Shown here: positions 9,251 to 17,022 of the stretch, one piece after another
Layout: the number at the start of each line of letters is the position of its first letter
Numbering within the stretch: position 1 is the stretch's first letter
Assembly: GCF_001598335.1 (NCBI RefSeq)
Contig: NZ_BCYT01000001.1
Coordinates: forward strand, 248,001 to 312,000
DNA: 64,000 nt
From: Sphingobium abikonense NBRC 16140
GTDB lineage: Bacteria; Pseudomonadota; Alphaproteobacteria; Sphingomonadales; Sphingomonadaceae
Direction of reading: 5' to 3'
The notes under the pieces: generated by a model
Databases searched by the model: none
The model's input: the letters and a program-made list of their open reading frames with translations, nothing else
What the model was told of the DNA's origin: nothing
Program-made: the position numbers and the translations under genes

Positions 9251-10029
9251 GCCTGAAGCTGACCATGCTGGGTAGCGGCACCTCTTCGGGAGTGCCGCGC
9301 ATCGGCAATGACTGGGGCGCCTGCGATCCGAATGAGCCGAAGAACCGGCGGACACGTGTATCCATTCTGGTCGAAAGCGCGACGACGCGCATTCTGGTCG
9401 ACACCTCGCCCGATATGCGGGCGCAGTTGCTTGATGCGGATGTCGTTCATATCGACGCGATCCTGTGGACACATGATCATGCCGATCATTGTCACGGGCT
9501 GGACGATGTGCGGCAACTTTTTCACCATCGCGGGACGCCCGTGCCCGGCTATGCCCGCGCGCAAACCCTCTCTTTGCTCAAGCAGCGGTTCGGCTATGCG
9601 TTCGAAGGCCGGCAGGGCTATCATCCAATCATCGCCGAGCATCCACTCAAAGACACCGTGCGGATCGGCGACATTGAGATTGCCTGCGTCGACCAGCCTC
9701 ACGGCGCCATTTATTCGACCGGGTTCCGCTTCAGCCATGGCGGCAAGTCCATCGGCTATGCAACGGACTTCCATGTCATAACGCCCGACATGCTGGCCCT
9801 GTATGACCAGATGGACATATGGGTCGTCGATGCCTTGCGGGAAAAGCCGCACCCCACCCACCCGCATTTGGCGCTGACGCTGGATGGCATCGCGACGGCG
9901 CGACCGGCACGGGCTATCCTGACGCATATGGATCAAAGCATGGACTATGCTACGCTATGCGATACTCTGCCCAACGGTGTGGAACCGGGCTATGACGGGC
10001 TGGTCGTGGACTTGGGCATGGGCGCGTAG
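9247..10029 (+). CDS. MBL-fold metallo-hydrolase, PhnP-like
   Basis: A 260-residue metallo-beta-lactamase-fold protein. The N-terminus GSGTSSGVPRIG and the metal site HDHADHCHGLDD (residues about 78-89) match the PhnP/phosphodiesterase branch, and the later ILTHMDQSMDY supplies a further metal histidine. PhnP hydrolyses cyclic ribose phosphates in phosphonate breakdown, but no phn genes are nearby. The conserved link with tatD suggests a nucleic-acid or cyclic-phosphodiester role instead. The substrate is not known. Confidence 0.88.
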   Translation: MSLKLTMLGSGTSSGVPRIGNDWGACDPNEPKNRRTRVSILVESATTRILVDTSPDMRAQLLDADVVHIDAILWTHDHADHCHGLDDVRQLFHHRGTPVPGYARAQTLSLLKQRFGYAFEGRQGYHPIIAEHPLKDTVRIGDIEIACVDQPHGAIYSTGFRFSHGGKSIGYATDFHVITPDMLALYDQMDIWVVDALREKPHPTHPHLALTLDGIATARPARAILTHMDQSMDYATLCDTLPNGVEPGYDGLVVDLGMGA

Positions 10030-10037
10030 GGGAATTG

Positions 10038-10667
10038 ATGAGCGGAACGGATCAGGCGGCGTCCGGCATCTGGTTTCTCCTGGCCCTGGTGCTTGTCGGT
10101 TCCGCCTTGGTCGGACGACGGCTTGCCTGGAGCAGCCTTTGGCGCATGGCATTGTTGTGGGTTGCGATTTTCGCGGCCCTGCTGGGGTTGTTCAAGTTTG
10201 CGCAGGATAGAGGCGTTCTAACCGGACGCTGGGCGGAGGAGGGGGGCGTCGCCATATCGGCGGACGCGCCACCAGCCTTGCCGCAGACGCAAACCGAGGG
10301 GCAAAGCCTGCGGATACCGGTGGCTGACGACGGGCATTATTGGGTGGAAGGCCGGATCAACGGCGCGCCCGCCCGCTTTCTGATCGACAGCGGCGCGACG
10401 ATCACGGCATTGTCCGAAACCACCGCGCGCGCGTCCGGATTGAACTATGACGTCGGCGCGCCAGGTGTGGTCATGAACACCGCCAATGGCCGAGTGGAGG
10501 CCAGGCGATCGAGCATCCCGACCCTTGCCATCGGTCCAATCCGCGCGAGCGATCTGCCGGTCGTCGTGTCGCCAGCATTTGGAGAGGTCAATGTGATCGG
10601 CATGAACATGCTCTCGCGCCTGAAAAGCTGGGGCGTTCAGAATGGTGAGATGGTGCTGACGCCATGA
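10038..10667 (+). CDS. Membrane-anchored retropepsin-like aspartyl protease (clan AA, TIGR02281 type)
   Basis: A 209-residue protein with two hydrophobic segments in the first 60 residues, then a soluble domain with one aspartyl-protease site: FLIDSGATITALSE (DSG motif). The C-terminal VNVIGMNMLSRLKSW is the second family hallmark. Like retropepsins it has only one catalytic Asp and would need to dimerise. The natural substrate is unknown. The ATG at 10038 is preferred over an in-frame TTG three bases upstream because of a GGGGA ribosome site. Its stop overlaps the following transporter gene by 4 bases. Confidence 0.85.
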   Translation: MSGTDQAASGIWFLLALVLVGSALVGRRLAWSSLWRMALLWVAIFAALLGLFKFAQDRGVLTGRWAEEGGVAISADAPPALPQTQTEGQSLRIPVADDGHYWVEGRINGAPARFLIDSGATITALSETTARASGLNYDVGAPGVVMNTANGRVEARRSSIPTLAIGPIRASDLPVVVSPAFGEVNVIGMNMLSRLKSWGVQNGEMVLTP

Positions 10668-11959
10668 CCGCAGGCCCATCAGCGCCAACCCAGCGCCAGC
10701 GGCTGAAGGCGATTATTGGCGGATCGACCGGCAATCTGGTCGAATGGTATGACTGGTATGCCTATTCGGCGTTTACGCTCTATTTCGCGCCGCATTTCTT
10801 CCCCAGCGAAGATCGCACGGCGCAGTTGCTGAGCGCAGCGGGCATTTTCGCCGTCGGCTTTCTCATGCGGCCGATCGGCGCCTGGCTGATGGGCGTCTAT
10901 GCCGATCGCCATGGGCGAAAGAGCGGGCTGACATTGTCTGTGGCGCTGATGTGCGCCGGGTCGCTGTTGATCGGAGTGACGCCTGGCTACGAAACGATTG
11001 GCGTCGCCGCGCCGATGCTGCTTGTACTGGCCCGGCTGATGCAGGGGCTTTCGATTGGCGGCGAATATGGCGCCAGCGCGACCTATTTGTCGGAAATGGC
11101 CGGCCGCAACCGACGCGGCTTCTTTTCCAGCTTTCAATATGTGACGTTGATTGCCGGGCAGCTGGTAGCGATCTGCGTGTTGCTGATCCTCCAGGCTTCG
11201 CTGTCCGTCGATCAGCTCGACAGCTGGGGCTGGCGAATTCCCTTTTTCATCGGCGGCGCGCTTGCGATTATCGTCTTCTGGCTAAGGCGGGGTCTGGCGG
11301 AGACGCAGAGCTTTGCCAAGGCCAAGGCGGAAGGCGCTCCCAAATCGGGCTTTGTCGAATTGATCACGCGCCATCCGCGTGAGACGATGACTGTGATGAT
11401 GCTGACGGCTGGCGGGACCATCGCCTTTTACGCCTACAGCATCTACATGCAGAAGTTTCTGGTGAACACCAGCGGACTGAGCCGCGAAACAGCATCGCAG
11501 ATCAACGCGATAACCCTGTTCCTGTTCATGCTGCTCCAGCCAGTCGCAGGCGCGTTGTCCGATCGGATCGGGCGCAGACCCTTGATGATAAGCTTTGGGG
11601 TCTTGGGCGTTATCTGCACCTATCCCATTTTCTCAACACTCGCGCGGACAACCGATCCGACGGTCGCAGGTTTGCTGGTGATGGCCGGTCTGTTGATCGT
11701 GACTGGATATACCTCGATCAACGCGGTGGTGAAGGCCGAGCTTTTTCCTGCGCATATCCGCGCATTGGGCGTAGCGTTGCCTTATGCGCTGGCGAATACC
11801 TTGTTCGGGGGAACGGCAGAATTCGTGGCCTTGTGGTTCAAGCAGGCCGGGATGGAGCAGGCGTTCTATATCTATGTCAGCATCATGATCGCCATATCGC
11901 TCGCCGTGTATGTTCGCATGCGGGAGACGGCACAGCATAGTCGAATATTGGAGGATTGA
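10664..11959 (+). CDS. MFS transporter, metabolite:H+ symporter (MHS, KgtP-like) family
   Basis: A 431-residue protein with about 12 hydrophobic segments. The N-terminus GGSTGNLVEWYDWYAYS is the MHS subfamily signature, shared by alpha-ketoglutarate, proline/betaine and shikimate permeases. The loop DRHGRKSGL is the MFS A-like motif, and RLMQGLSIGGEYG is the MHS motif in TM4-5. It probably takes up a small organic acid with protons, with alpha-ketoglutarate a reasonable but unproven guess. It is the last gene of the rightward series. Confidence 0.88.
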   Translation: MTAGPSAPTQRQRLKAIIGGSTGNLVEWYDWYAYSAFTLYFAPHFFPSEDRTAQLLSAAGIFAVGFLMRPIGAWLMGVYADRHGRKSGLTLSVALMCAGSLLIGVTPGYETIGVAAPMLLVLARLMQGLSIGGEYGASATYLSEMAGRNRRGFFSSFQYVTLIAGQLVAICVLLILQASLSVDQLDSWGWRIPFFIGGALAIIVFWLRRGLAETQSFAKAKAEGAPKSGFVELITRHPRETMTVMMLTAGGTIAFYAYSIYMQKFLVNTSGLSRETASQINAITLFLFMLLQPVAGALSDRIGRRPLMISFGVLGVICTYPIFSTLARTTDPTVAGLLVMAGLLIVTGYTSINAVVKAELFPAHIRALGVALPYALANTLFGGTAEFVALWFKQAGMEQAFYIYVSIMIAISLAVYVRMRETAQHSRILED

Positions 11960-12008
11960 GGCTTGAACCGACAGCAAAAGCGACAGATGACCGAGCGAGT
12001 ACAAGTGC

Positions 12009-12032
12009 ATACATATTTTACATAATATGTAT
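12009..12032. promoter_or_regulatory. Perfect AT-rich inverted repeat upstream of mazG
   Basis: ATACATATT and its exact complement AATATGTAT are separated by 6 bases (TTACAT). The repeat is centred about 97 bases before the mazG ATG, in a gap with no gene. In this GC-rich DNA such an AT-only palindrome stands out. It could be an operator or part of a promoter. Confidence 0.4.
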
Positions 12033-12117
12033 TATCGATCAAGACTGGTACTGACAGCGAGTGGAGTTGTAGTATCGCCCCACCTCATCATCGTGCCCCT
12101 CTGACCGGAGACTTTCC

Positions 12118-12945
12118 ATGACGTCATCAAGCGCAGCGCCTAGTCCGGCCGACATCATGCCATTGGCGACCGTCATGGCGCGGTTGCGCGATCCCGCATC
12201 CGGATGCCCTTGGGATATTGCCCAAGACTTCGCGTCGATCGTGCCTTATACGATTGAGGAAGCCTACGAGGTCGCAGATGCGATTGAGCGTGGCGATATG
12301 GCGAGCCTTCGCGATGAGTTGGGGGATTTGTTGCTCCAAGTCGCTTTTCATAGCCGAATGGCCGAGCAAGCCGGACATTTCTCCCTTCAGGATGTGATAA
12401 ACGGCATAACGCAAAAGATGATCCGCCGGCATCCACACGTCTTTGGCGACGATGTGAGACGCGAAGACGGGCATGCTCAGTGGGAGACGATAAAGGCTGC
12501 CGAGCGCGCCGAAAAGGATATTGATACGAGTGCCCTAGCCGGCGTCGCTACCACCCTCCCCGCGTTGTTGCGTGCTGAAAAATTGCAGAGACGGGCCGCT
12601 CGCACCGGTTTCGATTGGCCCGACCTGCAAGGCGTCTATGATAAGATTGAGGAAGAACTGGAAGAGGTGGCCGCTGCCCAAACCCATTCGGAAAGCGAAG
12701 AGGAAGTCGGTGACCTTCTTTTCTCCGTGGTGAATCTGGCACGCCACTTAAGTGTCGATCCTGAAACAGCCTTGCGCCGAACCAACGCAAAGTTCGAACG
12801 GCGCTTCCGATCCGCAGAAGCGCAGGGCGGCGCGGCGTTCGCGACCATGCCGCTCGAAGAGAAAGAGGCCCTCTGGCAACGCGCAAAAGCGCAGGAGCGC
12901 GGGAGTAAACCATTGCACGTTGCAACCGATATTGACGGCATCTAG
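12118..12945 (+). CDS. mazG: Nucleoside triphosphate pyrophosphohydrolase MazG
   Basis: A 275-residue all-helical NTP pyrophosphohydrolase that turns (d)NTPs into NMP and PPi and so clears abnormal nucleotides and lowers ppGpp. The N-terminal hallmark GCPWD is followed by the metal-binding EEAYE and DELGDLLLQ motifs. A second, similar copy (EEELEEV, EEVGDLLFS) lies in the C-terminal half, giving the two-domain MazG architecture of E. coli. In other alphaproteobacteria mazG lies close to hflX and hfq. Here it faces hflX from the opposite strand with one small gene between. Confidence 0.94.
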   Translation: MTSSSAAPSPADIMPLATVMARLRDPASGCPWDIAQDFASIVPYTIEEAYEVADAIERGDMASLRDELGDLLLQVAFHSRMAEQAGHFSLQDVINGITQKMIRRHPHVFGDDVRREDGHAQWETIKAAERAEKDIDTSALAGVATTLPALLRAEKLQRRAARTGFDWPDLQGVYDKIEEELEEVAAAQTHSESEEEVGDLLFSVVNLARHLSVDPETALRRTNAKFERRFRSAEAQGGAAFATMPLEEKEALWQRAKAQERGSKPLHVATDIDGI

Positions 12946-12986
12946 GATTGCGCATAGCTTAGCCATTCAGATCAAAGGAGAATGCT

Positions 12987-13547
12987 ATGCGCTTGAGACT
13001 CCTTCTGCCGATCTTTGTGGCAATTTCCGGCCCTGTGTTCGCTCAGGGGGGACATGCCGTTACTGGGATAACCGGCATAAACTTCAACGCCGGTTATGAC
13101 TTTGGCACTCTTTCCTCCAGTAGCACCGCATATTCCGGTGACGGGGCTTTTAGTGGTCCACCTGACCGGAAGCCGGTTGGCGCCTTGCAACATGCCCGCG
13201 AATTGGTTGCGCAGGGAAAATATGCCGAGGCTGATCCTATTCTGAACCGCTTGATGGGGCGCACACCGAGCAAGGACGTGCGCTTTTTACGTGGCGTGAC
13301 CAAGCTTGGTCTCGGCGACGCCGATGCCGCACGCCGATATTTCGAACGCAGCGTGCATCGCGGTTTCCACTATCATCCAGGGTCCTTGAGCGGATTGGTG
13401 CTTGCGGAAACAAAATTGGGGAATGTCGATGCTGCCAACGACATTCTTGCCCGATTGCGAAAGCAACAGGCGGCGTGTGACAATCGCTGCGAGCGTGCTC
13501 CAAGGCTTGACGCAGCTATCACCGTCGTCGAGAAAAATTTGACATAA
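12987..13547 (+). CDS. Small exported protein with TPR-like repeat, function unknown
   Basis: A 186-residue protein with a clean signal peptide (residues 1-19, cut after VFA-Q), then a Gly/Ser/Asn-rich stretch of about 40 residues. A region of paired helices follows that resembles TPR units (LQHARELVAQGKYAEADPILNRL, LGLGDADAARRYFERSV, TKLGNVDAANDILARL). Two cysteines near the end (ACDNRC) could form a disulfide. An AAGGAG site precedes the ATG. I do not recognise a named family. A role as a periplasmic scaffold is a guess from the TPR-like helices. Confidence 0.7.
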   Translation: MRLRLLLPIFVAISGPVFAQGGHAVTGITGINFNAGYDFGTLSSSSTAYSGDGAFSGPPDRKPVGALQHARELVAQGKYAEADPILNRLMGRTPSKDVRFLRGVTKLGLGDADAARRYFERSVHRGFHYHPGSLSGLVLAETKLGNVDAANDILARLRKQQAACDNRCERAPRLDAAITVVEKNLT

Positions 13548-13553
13548 GATACT

Positions 13554-13577
13554 GGTGGGCAGTTCATCTGCCCTACC
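13554..13577. terminator. Hairpin between convergent genes
   Basis: GGT-GGGCAG pairs with CTGCCC-(T)-ACC around a TTCAT loop, in the 32-base gap between the convergent ends of the TPR-like gene and hflX. There is no strong T-run in either direction. It probably serves as a shared 3' end. Confidence 0.45.
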
Positions 13578-13579
13578 CG

Positions 13580-14911
13580 TCAAATATTCGCTTTTGCAAA
13601 ACGCGCGAATGTCGCGTCCGAAAGCCGCACTTCGACATTCATGACGTCGGCGCTGATGGTCGAGTGTAGCACTTCGCCATGTTCATGCAGCCAAGCCAGC
13701 GCTGCGCCGTCGGATACGGGAATGCGGAGGTCATACACTTTCGCCCCGCGCGTCATGTGATCGCTGATCATGCGCTGTAGTCTATCGACCCCCTCGCCGG
13801 TCAGCGCGGAAAGGATGACGACGTTCTCGCGCCGCGCCGCCTGCTCCTGGATCAATTCTGCGGCGTCTTCGTCCAGGAGATCCAGCTTGTTCCATGCCTC
13901 GATCATTGGGGGCGGTGCCGGGTCCCCCTCCCCGCGATCAAGCGCGCCTTCGCCGGCGACGCCCAATTCGCCAAGAACTTCGAGCACGTCGTCACGCTGG
14001 GCTTCACTGTCAGGGTGCGCGATATCGCGCACATGGACGATGAGGTCTGCCGACAGGACTTCTTCCAGCGTTGCGCGAAAAGCCGCGATCAACTGGGTGG
14101 GCAGGTCCGACACGAAACCCACGGTGTCGGACAGGATCGCCTTGTCCAAGCCGGGCAACGCTATCTGCCGCATCGTCGGATCAAGCGTGGCAAAGAGCAA
14201 ATCCTCCGCCATGACGTCAGCGCCAGTCAGCCGATTGAAAAGCGTCGATTTTCCAGCATTGGTATAACCGACGAGCGCAATGACCGGCCAAGGCGCGCGC
14301 TGCCGACGCGCACGATGAAGCCCCCGCGTGCGTGTCACCTGGTCCAGTTCGCGCCGGATCTTAGCCATGCGATCGCGGATCATCCGGCGGTCGGCCTCAA
14401 TCTGCGTTTCGCCCGGGCCGCCCAGAAACCCAAAGCCGCCGCGCTGCCGCTCAAGGTGCGTCCAGCTGCGCACCAAACGGCCAGCCTGATAGTCAAGATG
14501 GGCCAATTCTACCTGCAACCGCCCCTCATTGGTCGCGGCACGTTCGCCGAAAATTTCAAGAATGAGGCCAGTACGGTCTATGACCTTGGCTTCGCATGCC
14601 TTTTCCAGATTGCTTTGTTGAACCGGCGACAGGCTGTTGTCGACGATAATCAGTTCGGCCTCCTCCTGCCGCGCCAACGTCGCAATCTGGTCCACCTGGC
14701 CGCTGCCGAACAGGGTTGCGGGCTTGAGGTCGCGCACGCGAAATGCCTGTGCGGCGCGCACGTCGATGCCGATGGCAAGCGCCAGACCCCGCGCTTCTTC
14801 CAGCCGGGCATCGCTGTCCCGGCGATCCAATCCGCGGGTTTCTGCATGGACGACGATCGCGCGCGCGCCACGCGATACCTCGTCCTGCGAATCCCGATTA
14901 AAGACTGCCAT
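13580..14911 (-). CDS. hflX: GTPase HflX
   Basis: A 443-residue ribosome-associated GTPase that in other bacteria splits stalled 70S ribosomes after stress. An N-terminal HflX domain (the glycine-rich GGPGETQ at 164-170 sits at its end) is followed by a coiled-coil linker and the G domain. The G1 loop GYTNAGKST is at 215-223, DTVGF gives G3, and NKLDLL gives G4. It is the last gene of the leftward dusB-ntr-hfq series, 115 bases after hfq. hfq-hflX linkage is common in proteobacteria. Confidence 0.95.
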   Translation of the reverse strand: MAVFNRDSQDEVSRGARAIVVHAETRGLDRRDSDARLEEARGLALAIGIDVRAAQAFRVRDLKPATLFGSGQVDQIATLARQEEAELIIVDNSLSPVQQSNLEKACEAKVIDRTGLILEIFGERAATNEGRLQVELAHLDYQAGRLVRSWTHLERQRGGFGFLGGPGETQIEADRRMIRDRMAKIRRELDQVTRTRGLHRARRQRAPWPVIALVGYTNAGKSTLFNRLTGADVMAEDLLFATLDPTMRQIALPGLDKAILSDTVGFVSDLPTQLIAAFRATLEEVLSADLIVHVRDIAHPDSEAQRDDVLEVLGELGVAGEGALDRGEGDPAPPPMIEAWNKLDLLDEDAAELIQEQAARRENVVILSALTGEGVDRLQRMISDHMTRGAKVYDLRIPVSDGAALAWLHEHGEVLHSTISADVMNVEVRLSDATFARFAKANI

Positions 14912-14938
14912 GCTGGATCTAACGCTCTAGAATGCGAG

Positions 14939-14998
14939 ATGCTCCCGTCCGTGCAGCAACCAGCATGAGGGACTGGAGCGCCGGTCGAACGGGAGCAT
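14939..14998. repeat. Interrupted inverted repeat between hfq and hflX
   Basis: ATGCTCCCGT (14939-14948) is exactly complementary to ACGGGAGCAT (14989-14998). Within the 40-base spacer, GACTGG and CCGGTC (14971-14986) form a second, smaller hairpin. The structure lies in the hfq-hflX gap and could shape transcript ends or processing between the two genes. Confidence 0.4.
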
Positions 14999-15026
14999 TG
15001 TCAATGAAAGGCAGATAGCGTGACGA

Positions 15027-15509
15027 TCAGTCATCCTGCTCATTTTCGCCGGTAAGGTCGAGCGCATGGAGTGGCTGGACCGTCGAAATAGCGTGCTTGT
15101 AGACCAATTGAACCATGCCGTCGCGCTCCAGCAGCATGCAAAACAGGTCGAAAGCGGCAATCTCACCCTGCAGCATCACGCCGTTGACGAGGAACATCGT
15201 CACCGGGCTGCCGGATTTACGAACGGCCGACAGGAAGATTTCCTGCAACAGCTTCGGCTTGCCGTTGCCATCGCTGGACTTGCGCAGGTCGGTCAGGTCC
15301 ATCGGCTGGGCAGGCATGACCGTCGAAATGGCATGCTTATACACCAATTGCGACTGCCCATCACGGCGCAGGAGCACGGAAAAATTGTCGAACCAGGTGA
15401 TGATGCCTTGCAGCTTTACGCCCTTGACCAGGAACATGGTCACCGGGGTCTTGCTCTTGCGCAGGCTGTTCAGGAAAATATCCTGCAGATTGTTCACTTT
15501 GTCGGCCAT
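15027..15509 (-). CDS. hfq: Tandem (two-module) RNA chaperone Hfq
   Basis: Hfq is a ring-forming Sm-like protein that pairs small RNAs with mRNAs. Here one 160-residue chain has two complete Sm modules, about residues 7-67 and 87-147, joined by a linker of about 20 residues. Each has the Sm1 core (VTMFLVxGVxLQG) and the Sm2 motif YKHAIST, so both keep the proximal-face Lys-His pair. The modules are not equal. The first follows the usual alphaproteobacterial sequence (KGVKLQG, FDNF, RRDG). The second has NGVMLQG, with Met where the distal-face lysine normally sits, and FDLF and ERDG. Three chains could make one six-module ring. The usual Hfq is a single module of about 80 residues. Confidence 0.95.
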   Translation of the reverse strand: MADKVNNLQDIFLNSLRKSKTPVTMFLVKGVKLQGIITWFDNFSVLLRRDGQSQLVYKHAISTVMPAQPMDLTDLRKSSDGNGKPKLLQEIFLSAVRKSGSPVTMFLVNGVMLQGEIAAFDLFCMLLERDGMVQLVYKHAISTVQPLHALDLTGENEQDD

Positions 15510-15651
15510 GGTCGTCGCCAGTCCTATATTCTTGGCGGGACGTTACCCGCTCGTCGCGCCCTTAAGCAGGGCATCTTGCCTGCCTCCGCGGACCGGAGAC
15601 CTATTAGTTTTACCGCAATTGCGAAGAGCCGTCCACCGGCAATCCCGCTCG
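15510..15651 (-). promoter_or_regulatory. Leader region of hfq with small hairpins
   Basis: The 142 bases between ntrX and hfq are non-coding and probably hold an hfq promoter. Two short stems lie in it: GCGGG/CCCGC at 15535-15550 and GCAGG/CCTGC at 15566-15583. I could not pick a convincing -35/-10 pair. Confidence 0.3.
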
Positions 15652-17022
15652 CTAGTCCTTCTCTTCGGTAATGCCCAGCAACTTGAGCTTGCGATGCAGC
15701 GCTGATCTTTCCATGCCGATAAACGTCGCGGTTCGTGAGATGTTGCCGGAAAAGCGGCGGATCTGGATGCGCAGATATTCGCGCTCGAAACTTTCACGCG
15801 CCTCGCGGAGCGGTGCGCCCATGATCGCCGATTGGCCGATCCCCTCGCCTCCACCGTCACTTGTCAATTCGGACGGCAGCATATCAAGTTCTATCCGCCC
15901 GATCCGGTCCCCTGGCGCCAGGATCATCGTGCGTTCGATGACATTGCGCAGCTGGCGAACGTTGCCGGGCCATTCATTGGCCTGCAGCGCTGCCATGGCG
16001 TCACTGGCGATTTCGGGTGGAGGAACGCGACGGTCTGCCGCGAAGCGCGCGAGATAATGTTCGACCAGCGGCGGAATATCGTCGCGACGCTCTGACAATG
16101 GCGGGATCGCGAGCGGGACTACGTTGAGGCGATAAAATAGATCCTCGCGAAACCGCCGTTCCTCGATCTCGCTCGCCAGGTTGAGCGCCGTGGACGATAT
16201 GACGCGCACGTCGACCTTGACCTGACGCTGGCCACCCACACGGGTGAAGCTCTGGTCCGTCAACACGCGCAATATCTTGCCCTGCGTGGTGAGCGGCATA
16301 TCAGCGATTTCGTCGAGATAGAGCGTGCCGCCATGCGCCTGTTCCAGGAAACCGGGGCGCACCAAGCCGCTCGGATCCTCAATGCCGAACAGTTCTTCCT
16401 CGACCCGGTCCGGATCCATGCGCGCGGCGGCAACGATGATGAAGGGTGAATCGGCGCGTCCGCTCCAGCTGTGCAGCATGCGCGCGGCCACTTCCTTGCC
16501 GACGCCGGCCGGGCCGGAAATCAGCACGCGGCTACCCGTCCCGGCAACCTTCTTGATGGTGGCGCGCACGCCATTGATGGCGGCGGACGTCCCGGTCAGT
16601 TCATCATCCTGCCCGAAACGCGCGCGCAAGACCTGATTCTCGCGGCGCAGCCGTTCCGTCTCCGTAGCGCGCGCGACGAGGTGGAGCAGGCGATCGGCCT
16701 CGAACGGCTTTTCAATAAAGTCCGCCGCGCCCTTGCGGATGGCGGCGACGGCGGTGTCGATATTGCCATGGCCCGAAATCATCAACACCGGGACCGTCGG
16801 GTCGCGTCGCTTGATCTCATCGAGCAGTTCCAGACCATCCATGCGCGATCCCTGGAGCCAGACGTCGAGCAGCACCAGCGAAGGACGGCGGGAATCCAGC
16901 GCGTCGATCGCGCTGTCGCTGTTCGCGGCTGTGCGCGTGGTAAAGCCCTCATCTTCAAGCACACCCGCGACGAGGTCGCGAATATCCTCTTCATCGTCGA
17001 CAATCAGAATATCAAGCGCCAT
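15652..17022 (-). CDS. ntrX: Two-component response regulator NtrX
   Basis: A 456-residue NtrC-type regulator, partner of NtrY. The receiver domain (1-120) has the phospho-acceptor Asp53 (LVLLDVW) and Lys105 (EKPF). A central AAA+ domain follows, with a Walker A variant SGPAGVGKE (169-177) and a Walker B-like TLYLDEIADM. A Fis-type helix-turn-helix lies at the end (ERSALHRKLKLLGI). The GAFTGA loop that touches sigma-54 is missing: between ELFG and FLEQ there is only IEDPSGLVRPG. This is typical of alphaproteobacterial NtrX and suggests it works without sigma-54. The start overlaps the end of ntrY by 11 bases. Confidence 0.95.
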   Translation of the reverse strand: MALDILIVDDEEDIRDLVAGVLEDEGFTTRTAANSDSAIDALDSRRPSLVLLDVWLQGSRMDGLELLDEIKRRDPTVPVLMISGHGNIDTAVAAIRKGAADFIEKPFEADRLLHLVARATETERLRRENQVLRARFGQDDELTGTSAAINGVRATIKKVAGTGSRVLISGPAGVGKEVAARMLHSWSGRADSPFIIVAAARMDPDRVEEELFGIEDPSGLVRPGFLEQAHGGTLYLDEIADMPLTTQGKILRVLTDQSFTRVGGQRQVKVDVRVISSTALNLASEIEERRFREDLFYRLNVVPLAIPPLSERRDDIPPLVEHYLARFAADRRVPPPEIASDAMAALQANEWPGNVRQLRNVIERTMILAPGDRIGRIELDMLPSELTSDGGGEGIGQSAIMGAPLREARESFEREYLRIQIRRFSGNISRTATFIGMERSALHRKLKLLGITEEKD

